Shown here: one piece after another, positions 16,450 to 24,085 of the stretch
Numbering within the stretch: position 1 is the stretch's first letter
How the letters are laid out: each line of letters starts with the position of its first letter
From: JAAYCB01 sp012744395
GTDB lineage: Bacteria > Planctomycetota > Planctomycetia > Pirellulales > Thermoguttaceae
Direction of reading: 5' to 3'
Assembly: GCA_028703175.1 (NCBI GenBank)
Contig: JAQVNJ010000082.1
Coordinates: 1-27,744, forward strand
Length of the DNA: 27,744 bases
Translations under genes and position numbers: made by a program
Notes under the pieces: generated by a model
Seen by the model: the letters and a program-made list of their open reading frames with translations, nothing else
What the model was told of the DNA's origin: nothing
Databases searched by the model: none

Positions 16450-16558
16450 ACGATTCTTCACCCGAGCAGGAGGGCGGCGGCAATCCGCGCCGCTAACGCG
16501 GTTGCGCCGGTCCTGCTCGTGCATCTTCCGTCAGCAACCCGTTGTGGAGCAAAACTCG

Positions 16559-17848
16559 ATGAGTCGACGTTCGTGGCTATCTCTGCTGATCTTCTCCTGC
16601 GCCATCCCGTTCGGTTCAAGCGGATCGTCCGCCGAACCCGCCGATTGGCCCCGCTTCCGCGGTCCCGGCGGCGACGGGGTCTGCACCGAGACCGGGCTGA
16701 ACTGGGACTGGCCCCCCGAAGGACCGAAGCTCCTCTGGAAGGTTGAGGGGATCGGCAAGGGCTACTCGTCGGTCTCGATCGCCGGCGGGCGGATCTACAC
16801 GATGGGAGACCGGTCGGACGGTGGCGATGAATCCCAGTTCGTGATCGCGCTGGACGGCGACACGCGCGAGGAAATCTGGGCCGCCAAGGTCGGCCCGCCC
16901 CATTCCGACGGCCCCCGCTGCACGCCGACCGTCGCCGCGGGGCTGGTCTACGCGCTGGGCACCGATGGCGACCTGGTCTGCCTGGATGCCGCCAGCGGCG
17001 GGCTGCGATGGAAGAAGAACCTCGCCGATGATTTTGGCGGCAAGATGATGTCCGTCTGGAAGTTCAGCGAATCGCCGATCGTCGACGGGCCGCGCCTGGT
17101 CTGCACGCCCGGCGGACCGGAGGCGCTGATCGTCGCCCTGGACAAGACGACCGGCGACCTGATCTGGAAATGCGCATCGCCGGCGCTCGGCCCGCGGGGC
17201 AGAGACGGCGCCGGATACACGACCATCGTCCCGGCCGACATCGAGGGCGTACGGCAGTATCTGACGATCGTCGGCCGCGGGGCGATCTCCGTGGAGGCGG
17301 CCACCGGCCGCTTCCTCTGGGGCTACAACCGCATCGCCAACAGAACGGCCAACGTCTCCTCGCCGATTGTTCGCGGCAACATGGTCTTCGTCACCACGAG
17401 CTACAGGACCGGCTCCGCCCTGCTCCGCATTGCCCGCAAGGGCGAGGCATGGAATGCCGAGGAGGTCTATTTCCTGGGGCCGAGGGATTTCGAGAATCAC
17501 CACGGCGGGGTGGTTCTCGCGGGCGACCACGTCTACGGCGGCGACGGTCAGAACAAGGGCGTGCCGGTCTGCCTCGAATTCGAAACCGGCAACATCTGCT
17601 GGAAGCCCGAAGCCCCGGGCAAAGGCTCGGCGGCGGTCCTCTACGCCGACGGGCACCTGATCTTCCGCTACCAGGACAAGGGCCTGATCGCCTTGATTGA
17701 GGCCAAGCCCGATGCGTACCGCCTGAAGAGCACGTTCCAACCGCTCAACGGCGACGGCCCGGCCTGGCCCCATCCGGTGATCCACGACGGCAAGCTCTAC
17801 CTGCGTCACAACGACCTCCTCGCGTGCTATGATCTGCGGGGGGAATAG
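16559..17848 (+). CDS. Secreted PQQ-type beta-propeller repeat protein
   Basis: The 429-residue product has a signal peptide (MSRRSWLSLLIFSCAIPFGSS) and then the typical start of this group, DWPRFRGPGGDG. Blades show the PQQ/BamB-like repeat pattern: a Gly-rich turn, LVYALGTDGDLVCLDAASG, then LRWKKNL. Similar strands recur (ALDGDTREEIWAAKVG; ALDKTTGDLIWKC). Such proteins are very common in planctomycetes and their function is mostly unknown; some relatives are dehydrogenases, but no PQQ-binding site was established here. ATG 16559 follows TGGAG nine bases away; the longer frame from 16274 overlaps the promoter region. The next gene starts nine bases after its stop, so it heads the operon. Confidence 0.85.
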   Translation: MSRRSWLSLLIFSCAIPFGSSGSSAEPADWPRFRGPGGDGVCTETGLNWDWPPEGPKLLWKVEGIGKGYSSVSIAGGRIYTMGDRSDGGDESQFVIALDGDTREEIWAAKVGPPHSDGPRCTPTVAAGLVYALGTDGDLVCLDAASGGLRWKKNLADDFGGKMMSVWKFSESPIVDGPRLVCTPGGPEALIVALDKTTGDLIWKCASPALGPRGRDGAGYTTIVPADIEGVRQYLTIVGRGAISVEAATGRFLWGYNRIANRTANVSSPIVRGNMVFVTTSYRTGSALLRIARKGEAWNAEEVYFLGPRDFENHHGGVVLAGDHVYGGDGQNKGVPVCLEFETGNICWKPEAPGKGSAAVLYADGHLIFRYQDKGLIALIEAKPDAYRLKSTFQPLNGDGPAWPHPVIHDGKLYLRHNDLLACYDLRGE

Positions 17849-17857
17849 CAGCATCGG

Positions 17858-19630
17858 ATGATCGACCGCAACCATCTGACCCGCGCCTACGAGAAGGCCC
17901 GCGCGGACCTTCTCGCCGAGCAGAACGCCGAGGGCCACTGGACTGGCGAACTCTGTAGTTCGGCCCTTTCCACGGCGACGGCCGTCAGCGCGTTGGCCAG
18001 TGTGCTCCGCCGCGGGAGCGGTGCGGCCGACGCCGCCCTCATGCACCGCCTGATCGACGGCGGCCTGGACTACCTGGCTGGCGCACAAAACGCCGACGGA
18101 GGCTGGGGCGACACGGATCGCAGCCTGTCGAACATCGCCACCACGATGCTCGCCCGGGCCGCCATCCACCTGGCCGGCGGCGCCGACCCGTTCGCCGCGC
18201 AGCTCGCCGCGGCCGAGCGGTATCTCCAGGCCCGGGGCGGCGTCGAGGGCCTGCGGCGCCGCTACGGCCGCGACAAGACGTTCGCCGTGCCAATTCTCGC
18301 CAACACCGCGATGGCCGGCCTGGTCTCTTGGCAAGCGGTCGCACCGCTGCCCTTTGAACTGGCCGCGTTTCCCCAAAGTGTCTATCGATTCCTCCGGCTC
18401 CCCGTGGTCAGTTATGCGATTCCCGCCCTCGTGGCGATCGGCCTGGCACGGTTCCATCACCGCCGGCCGCTCAATCCGCTCGCGCGGTGCGTCCGCAGCT
18501 TGGCGGCGGGGCGAAGCCTCCGGGTGGCCGAGCGCATGCAGCCCGAGAGCGGAGGATTCCTGGAAGCCGCGCCGCTGACCAGCTTCGTTGTCATGAGCCT
18601 GGCGAACATCGGCCGAGCGGACCACCCGATCGTGCGCAACGGGCTGCGGTTCCTGGCCGACTCCGTCCGCGGCGACGGTTCCTGGCCGATCGATACGAAC
18701 CTGGCCACCTGGGTCACGACCCTCGCCATCAATGCGCTCGACGACGGGTCGGCGGAGCCGGCCGGGCGGAAGTGCCTCGACTGGCTGCTCGGCTGCCAGC
18801 ATCGAGTCCGACATCCGTTCACGGGCGCGGAAGCCGGCGGATGGGGTTGGAGCGATCTTAGCGGCGCGGTGCCCGACGCCGACGACACCCCCGGCGCGAT
18901 GCTGGCCTTGGCCAGAGGGGCCCGCGCCGCCGGCGGAGAGCAGCGCGCGGCAATTCAACAATCCGCCGCGATGGGGCTCGACTGGCTGCTCCGCTTACAG
19001 AATCGCGACGGCGGATTTCCCACCTTCTGCCGCGGCTGGGGCAAGCTGCCCTTCGACCGCAGCAGCACCGACCTGACGGCCCATGCGTTGCGAGCGATTC
19101 ACGCCTGGCGGTCCTTGGAGAGCCGCGGCGCGGATCGGGCAACCGCGCGGGGGCGGCGGTTCCTCCAGCGGAGCCAACAGTCCGATGGTAGTTGGCTGCC
19201 CCTCTGGTTCGGCAACCAGCACCGACCGAATGAAGACAACCCGGTCTACGGCACCGCCCGCGTGCTCCTGGCGTATCGCGACCTCGGCTGGCTCGACACC
19301 GAGGCGGCCCGGCGGGGTCTCCGTTACCTGGCCGCGTCCCAGCGCGAAGACGGCGGCTGGGGGGCGGCTCCAAGCGGCCAGGCGTCCTCGGTGGAAGAGA
19401 CAGCCGTGGCGCTGGAGGCCCTGCTCTCCGCGGCGGCTTCCCCGCCAGCGCAAGCCGCGATAGAATCGGGACTTCAGTGGCTCGTCCGGGCAGTGGAAGA
19501 AAATCGGCACCGGAGAGCCGCGCCGATCGGTTTTTACTTCGCCCGGCTATGGTATTATGAGAAGTTGTATCCCCTGATTTTTACGGTTTCGGCACTCCGT
19601 GAGGCAGTTCGGCAGCAACACGCGCCTTGA
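17858..19630 (+). CDS. Squalene-hopene-cyclase-like class II terpene cyclase
   Basis: The 590-residue product has the two alpha/alpha-barrel repeats of the squalene-hopene cyclase family, which are usually 620-680 long. The catalytic acid motif DxDD is present as D340-A-D-D343 in AVPDADDTPGAM, matching PDVDDT of known enzymes. QW-type repeats recur: QNADGGWGD, QNRDGGF, QQSDGSW, QREDGGWG. FGNQHRPNEDNPVYGTARVL and a C-terminal FYFARLWYYEKLYPLIF also match the family. The intact DxDD says it protonates an alkene or epoxide to start cyclisation. The substrate is uncertain: the next gene makes a prenyl diphosphate, so a C15-C20 or longer chain is as likely as squalene. No squalene synthase is in the window. 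It follows the propeller gene by nine bases. Confidence 0.85.
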   Translation: MIDRNHLTRAYEKARADLLAEQNAEGHWTGELCSSALSTATAVSALASVLRRGSGAADAALMHRLIDGGLDYLAGAQNADGGWGDTDRSLSNIATTMLARAAIHLAGGADPFAAQLAAAERYLQARGGVEGLRRRYGRDKTFAVPILANTAMAGLVSWQAVAPLPFELAAFPQSVYRFLRLPVVSYAIPALVAIGLARFHHRRPLNPLARCVRSLAAGRSLRVAERMQPESGGFLEAAPLTSFVVMSLANIGRADHPIVRNGLRFLADSVRGDGSWPIDTNLATWVTTLAINALDDGSAEPAGRKCLDWLLGCQHRVRHPFTGAEAGGWGWSDLSGAVPDADDTPGAMLALARGARAAGGEQRAAIQQSAAMGLDWLLRLQNRDGGFPTFCRGWGKLPFDRSSTDLTAHALRAIHAWRSLESRGADRATARGRRFLQRSQQSDGSWLPLWFGNQHRPNEDNPVYGTARVLLAYRDLGWLDTEAARRGLRYLAASQREDGGWGAAPSGQASSVEETAVALEALLSAAASPPAQAAIESGLQWLVRAVEENRHRRAAPIGFYFARLWYYEKLYPLIFTVSALREAVRQQHAP

Positions 19631-19797
19631 AGGAGAACCGGCCCGATCTTCGCGGCAAGACAGGCTGTTCGGCGAGCAGGAAGACGGAACTGGCCACGCA
19701 GAGTCGGTTTGGCCCCGTGAACGATTGCAGCGGTGGATCGACGGCCAAGCGCCGCCAGGAGAACGCCACCGAGACCAACCGCAATGAGAGCACATCC

Positions 19798-21573
19798 GTG
19801 GCCATCGTCCCCACCCCTGATCGACCGACTTTGAGAGACGGCCTGCTGCCGGCCGCCGATGCCGCCGGGGGAACGGCCCACCAGAAGCAGATTCCCGAGC
19901 CGCTGGCGCTCCGCGAGCAGATCCGCTCGGCCGTCGAGGCACGCGTCGCCGCGCTCGACCGAAGCCCGCCCCTGGTCCGCCATCGGCTGGAGAGCCATGC
20001 CCGCGAGGTGCTTGGACAGCTCCGTCTGCCGGAAGCCTACCTGGGTTGGACGATGGTCATGCTGGCCAGCGCCTACTGGCGGGATCGGGTGCTGGCCACG
20101 CCCTACGAGCGGCGGTTGCTGCTCTTGCCGCACTGCATGAGGAACCAGGCGGTCTGCCGGGCCGAGTACGATGAATTCGGGCTTCGCTGCGCGGACTGCG
20201 GCGGCTGCAATCTGAGCCGCTGGCGCGCGTTGGGCCGCAGAAAAGGCTACCAGGTCCTGATCGCCGAGGGTTCCCCGATCGTGCTGCAACTGATCCTGCG
20301 GGGCCGCGCCGACGCGGTCCTTGGAATCGGCTGCCTGAATTCGCTCGAGAAGGCCCTCGGCAAGCTCCAGATCACCGGGCTGCCGGCCATGGCGGTGCCG
20401 CTCCACTCGTCCTCGTGCGCCAACACCTCGACCGACGAGGGGTGGGCCCTGGAGATGATCGACACGCCCTACCGGCCCGGGGGCCAGGCCGCGCGCTCGC
20501 AGGTCCATCTGCTCCGCGCCGCGTCGCGGATGTTCGAAGCCGGAGAGTTGAGCCGCCTGCTGCCTGCTCGGCGAGGGGATGAACCGCTCCGCGAACTGGC
20601 CGACCAGCCCCTCGAAGCCGTGTCGCCGCTGGAATCGACGGAGACTCTCGCCCGCGATTTCCTCACCCGCGGCGGCAAGTATTACCGGCCCTTCATCACG
20701 CTGGCAGCCTACGACGCGCTCCGCGGCGGACACGGCTGGGGGCGCGACGGGGCGCGGTGCGCGGCCCAGCTGCCCGAGGCCGTCAAGCGGGTCGCCGCGG
20801 CGATGGAACTGTTCCACAAGGCTTCGCTCGTCCACGACGACATCGAGGACGACGACGACTTCCGCTACGGCCGCCCCACGATCCACCGGCAGCATGGCGT
20901 TCCGGTCGCCGTCAACGTGGGCGATTACCTGATCGGCCTGGGCTACCGGCTCGTTGCGGACCAGCCCGGCGGTCTTCCCGCGGATGTCGTGGCCGACGTC
21001 CTGGCGGCGCTCGCCAAGGCGCACGCGCGGCTCTGCCAGGGGCAGGGCGCGGAACTTGCCTGGCGGTCGAACCGATCTGGGCAATTGACTCCGCTCGACG
21101 CGCTGAAGATCTATGCCTTGAAGACGGCCCCGGCGTTCGAGGCGGCCCTCTACGCAGGAGTCCGCCTGGCCGGGCCGGCCGACCCGTACGTTGACCTTGT
21201 CGCCCGCTTCGCCCGCCACCTGGGCGTCGCTTTCCAGATCCAGAATGACCTGGACGACTGGAGCGGCGAGCCCGGCAACAAACGCCGGCATGGGACCGAC
21301 GTGGCGGCGGGCCGCCCAACGGTGCTCTGGGCCCTCGCCTTGGAAGCCACCGGCGATGCGGAGCGGCGCGGCCTGCTCGACGAACTGGCGGACTCGCCAG
21401 AGAAGCTGATCGCCAAGGTCTACGATCTCTATTGCCGCAACGGAGTCTTTTCCAAGGCCCGGCGTTTGGTGCAGAAGCACGCCGATCGCGCGCTGGAGGC
21501 GGCCGAGCCGGTCGAGCCGACTCCGCTCCGCGACCTGCTCCGCTACTTCGTCGACACGATCCTCAGCCGCTGA
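19798..21573 (+). CDS. Fusion of DUF116 and trans-polyprenyl diphosphate synthase
   Basis: The 591-residue product has two parts. Residues about 60-215 match DUF116, with its cysteine cluster C113, C120, C131, C134, C137 (LLPHCMRNQAVC, then LRCADCGGC), C179 in VLGIGCLN and C207. These probably bind a metal or Fe-S cluster; the function of DUF116 is unknown. Residues about 265-591 form a trans-isoprenyl diphosphate synthase: GGKYYRP with Lys294, first aspartate-rich motif DDIEDDDD at 347-354 and second QIQNDLDD at 480-487, where Asn replaces the first Asp. It should make geranylgeranyl or a longer diphosphate. GTG 19798 is chosen; the frame stays open to a TTG at 19627 overlapping the cyclase stop, but those 57 residues look non-coding. 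GT4 follows after 36 bases. Confidence 0.85.
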   Translation: MAIVPTPDRPTLRDGLLPAADAAGGTAHQKQIPEPLALREQIRSAVEARVAALDRSPPLVRHRLESHAREVLGQLRLPEAYLGWTMVMLASAYWRDRVLATPYERRLLLLPHCMRNQAVCRAEYDEFGLRCADCGGCNLSRWRALGRRKGYQVLIAEGSPIVLQLILRGRADAVLGIGCLNSLEKALGKLQITGLPAMAVPLHSSSCANTSTDEGWALEMIDTPYRPGGQAARSQVHLLRAASRMFEAGELSRLLPARRGDEPLRELADQPLEAVSPLESTETLARDFLTRGGKYYRPFITLAAYDALRGGHGWGRDGARCAAQLPEAVKRVAAAMELFHKASLVHDDIEDDDDFRYGRPTIHRQHGVPVAVNVGDYLIGLGYRLVADQPGGLPADVVADVLAALAKAHARLCQGQGAELAWRSNRSGQLTPLDALKIYALKTAPAFEAALYAGVRLAGPADPYVDLVARFARHLGVAFQIQNDLDDWSGEPGNKRRHGTDVAAGRPTVLWALALEATGDAERRGLLDELADSPEKLIAKVYDLYCRNGVFSKARRLVQKHADRALEAAEPVEPTPLRDLLRYFVDTILSR

Positions 21574-21609
21574 GCCCTGCCGGGCCTTTCCCGTGCCGCC
21601 GGAGACCCA

Positions 21610-22956
21610 ATGAGTGATTCGCCGCTGAAAATCGTCCACCTGGTCTCTGGAGCGGGAGGCATGTACTGCGGCAGTTGCATGCACGCGGGCACGCTCGCCG
21701 CCGCACTCGTCCGCGCCGGCCACGACGTCACCCTGCTGCCGCTTTACACGCCCCTGCGAACCGATGAAGAAGACCTGAGCGAGCACCGGCTGTCCTACGG
21801 GGGGCTGAACGTCTATCTCCAGCAGCGATTCGCCCTGTTTCGCTCCAGCCCGAGGCTGCTCGATCGGCTCCTCGACCGCCCCGGGCTGGTACGCTGGCTG
21901 AGCCGCTGGGCGGGCAGGACCGACGCGCGGCAACTCGGCGAGTTGACCGTCTCGATGTTGCGCGGCCAATCGGGCCGGCAGGCAAAGGAATTGGCCAAGC
22001 TGCTCGACCGGCTCAGCGGGGAATCCCGGCCGGACATCGTCCATCTGTCGAACCTGCTGTTGGCCGGCCTGGCCGGGCCGATCCGCAGCCGACTCGGCGT
22101 GCCGGTGGTCGTCAGCCTGACCGGCGAGGACGTTTTTCTGGAGAAACTCCCCGAGCCCCACGGCTCCGCGGCCCGGCGGCAGCTCCGCCTCTGCGTCGGG
22201 CAGATTGACGCGTTTGTGGCCCTCAACGAGTATTTCGCCAAGCGGATGGCCGCATACCTCGCCGCCGACCGCGCTCCTATCGAGGTGATTCCCGCCGGGC
22301 TGAAGCTCGCCGGACATGCCGCCGAGTTCGGCCCCGGCCAGCCGCTGCCGCCCCAAGCCGGACGGAGTGATTTCTGCATCGGCTATTTCTCGCGCATCTG
22401 CCCCGAGAAGGGATTGCACCTGCTGGCCGACGCGTTCGAGCAGGTCGTGCGCGGGCACTCGGACCGCCGCCTCCGGCTCGATGCGGCGGGGTACCTCGCC
22501 GCCGAGGACCGCCCCTACTTCAAGCGGATCGAACGGCGGCTGAGCACGGCGGGGCTTGCCGGACGGTTTCGCTATCTCGGCTCGCCCGACCGGAAGGAGA
22601 AGATCGCCTTCCTCCAATCGGTCGACGCGGTCTCGCTGCCGGCCGTCTTCCCGGAGAGCAAGGGCCTGGCTTGTCTTGAGGCCTGGGCCAACGCCAGGCC
22701 GGTGGCCGTCCCCAGGCACGGCGTCTTCCCCGAGCTGGTTGAAGACACCGGTGGAGGAGTCCTTTACGACCCGGGGAATCCCACCGCCCTGGCGGACGCG
22801 ATCCGCGGCCTGGCCGCGGATCGCGATCGCGCGGCCGCCATCGGCCGCCGCGGGCTGGAAGCGGTCCGCAATCGTTATCACGATGGGTTGATGGCCGAGC
22901 GAATGGCGCGGCTCTACAGAAGAACAGTGGACCGGGCAACCGGGCCGCCGGGTTGA
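21610..22956 (+). CDS. GT4 family glycosyltransferase
   Basis: The 448-residue product is a retaining GT-B glycosyltransferase. The N-terminal domain opens with KIVHLVSGAGGMYCGSCMH, the Gly-rich acceptor loop, and the C-terminal domain has IGYFSRICPEKGLHLL and the nucleotide-sugar motif E349-x7-E357 (ESKGLACLE). VFLEKLPEPHG and FVALNEYFAKRM are usual GT4 linker elements. The donor and acceptor cannot be read. There is no signal peptide, so it is cytoplasmic or peripheral to the membrane. It follows the polyprenyl synthase by 36 bases and precedes the next gene by 14, so glycosylation of the cyclised isoprenoid is a natural but unproven guess. Confidence 0.88.
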   Translation: MSDSPLKIVHLVSGAGGMYCGSCMHAGTLAAALVRAGHDVTLLPLYTPLRTDEEDLSEHRLSYGGLNVYLQQRFALFRSSPRLLDRLLDRPGLVRWLSRWAGRTDARQLGELTVSMLRGQSGRQAKELAKLLDRLSGESRPDIVHLSNLLLAGLAGPIRSRLGVPVVVSLTGEDVFLEKLPEPHGSAARRQLRLCVGQIDAFVALNEYFAKRMAAYLAADRAPIEVIPAGLKLAGHAAEFGPGQPLPPQAGRSDFCIGYFSRICPEKGLHLLADAFEQVVRGHSDRRLRLDAAGYLAAEDRPYFKRIERRLSTAGLAGRFRYLGSPDRKEKIAFLQSVDAVSLPAVFPESKGLACLEAWANARPVAVPRHGVFPELVEDTGGGVLYDPGNPTALADAIRGLAADRDRAAAIGRRGLEAVRNRYHDGLMAERMARLYRRTVDRATGPPG

Positions 22957-22970
22957 GAGGCAGACCGCCG

Positions 22971-23906
22971 ATGTCGTATCTCGGGAATCTGACATTCCGA
23001 TTGACCGCCGGCGCAACCCGGTTGCCCGACGAGTTCCGTCGGCGTCACGCCGCCTACCTGGCCGCCAGCCAGCGCGGCGACGGCGGATTTGCCGGCCGCC
23101 AGGGCGGAAGCGACCTGTACTACACCGGGTTTGCGCTTCGCGGGCTGACCCTGCTGGGGGCCTTGACGGAACAAGCGGCAGGCCGCGCCGCGACCTTTCT
23201 CCAATCGCAGCTGGGCGGGAATCTGGCGCCCGTCGATTTTCTCTCGCTGGTGTTCTCGTCCGTGCTGCTTGAGCTCAGCCACGGGTTCGAAGTCTTCGCC
23301 CGCCAGGGAATCGATCGGAACGTGGAGATTCCCCGCCGGCTTGCGCCGCTGCAACGGAGCGACGGCGGTTTCGCCAAGACGGCCCAGAGCGGCCAGGGTT
23401 CGACCTACCACACGTTTCTCTCGGTGGCCTGCCTGCAATTGATCGGCGCCGCGGTCGACCGGCCCGAGCGGATCGGCGAGTTGATCCGTGCGCGGCGCCG
23501 CGACGACGGCGGCTATGCCGAGCTGGATGTGATCAACCGCGGCGGCACCAATCCCACGGCGGCGGCGGTCGCCCTGCTGCGGCTGCTCCAACCCGATCAG
23601 CCGCCGCTGCCGGCGGCCGACTGCCGCCGGACGATCCAGTTCCTGGCACGCATGCAGACGGCCGACGGCGGTCTGCGGGCGAACGCTCAGATTCCCGCCG
23701 GCGACCTCTTGAGCACCTGCACCGGCCTGGTTGCCCTGGCCGATCTGGACGGGCTCGACGCCGTGAATCTCGATCGCGCGACAAGGTTCGCCTTGAACCT
23801 GGAAAACGCCGGCGGCGGTTTTCGCGGCGGCGGCTGGGACAGCCAGGTCGACGCGGAATACACGTTCTACGGGCTGGCGACGCGGGCGTTCCTGGCAACG
23901 GCCTGA
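22971..23906 (+). CDS. Prenyltransferase beta-subunit-like alpha/alpha-barrel protein
   Basis: The 311-residue product shows five or more repeats of the QxxDGGF type (SQRGDGGF, LQRSDGGF, RRRDDGGY, MQTADGGL, LENAGGGF) seen in protein prenyltransferase beta subunits and terpene cyclases. Compared with the RabGGTase beta subunit from memory, the zinc ligands appear reduced. The Asp-x-Cys pair is Ser248-x-Cys250 (LLSTCTGL), and the late His position reads Tyr297 (VDAEYTFYG). No DxDD motif is present. The protein is thus unlikely to be a standard zinc prenyltransferase and may be a second cyclase-like or scaffold subunit. ATG 22971 was chosen, with GAGAGG ten bases upstream; the TTG at 22953 would overlap the GT4 stop. 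It closes the operon. Confidence 0.78.
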   Translation: MSYLGNLTFRLTAGATRLPDEFRRRHAAYLAASQRGDGGFAGRQGGSDLYYTGFALRGLTLLGALTEQAAGRAATFLQSQLGGNLAPVDFLSLVFSSVLLELSHGFEVFARQGIDRNVEIPRRLAPLQRSDGGFAKTAQSGQGSTYHTFLSVACLQLIGAAVDRPERIGELIRARRRDDGGYAELDVINRGGTNPTAAAVALLRLLQPDQPPLPAADCRRTIQFLARMQTADGGLRANAQIPAGDLLSTCTGLVALADLDGLDAVNLDRATRFALNLENAGGGFRGGGWDSQVDAEYTFYGLATRAFLATA

Positions 23907-23930
23907 CGCGCGAACGAAGGAGCCGAGCAA

Positions 23931-23985
23931 GTAGGTTGGACATTCCTGTCCGACGCCAAGTGTCGGGCAAGAATGCCCATCCTCC
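23931..23985. repeat. REPIN-like inverted repeat, copy 1
   Basis: Two arms of about 24 bases in opposite orientation, GTAGGTTGGACATTCCTG... (23931-23954) and ...GAATGCCCATCCTCC (23962-23985), are separated by seven bases. It lies 24 bases after the operon's last gene. It is the most diverged full copy. Confidence 0.8.
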
Positions 23986-24085
23986 TCGTACTTCTCGCGC
24001 TCCACGGCGGTGACATTCAGCGGGTCGGCCGGCTGAGAGTCTGGGGTGAGGTTTCGTTAGCCTGCCGCTTACCTCTGAGTCGGGT

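Noticed and set aside
16616..18961. Long minus-strand open frame (about 780 codons)
   Set aside because: It is antisense to the beta-propeller and cyclase genes and has no recognisable domain.
19627..19797. TTG start giving a 57-residue N-terminal extension of the DUF116 fusion
   Set aside because: The extension is low-quality sequence with no conserved features, and DUF116-like sequence begins well after the GTG at 19798. It remains possible.
19555..23016. Very long minus-strand open frame (about 1150 codons)
   Set aside because: It is antisense to the cyclase, synthase and glycosyltransferase genes, which have clear motifs. Long antisense frames are expected at this GC content.
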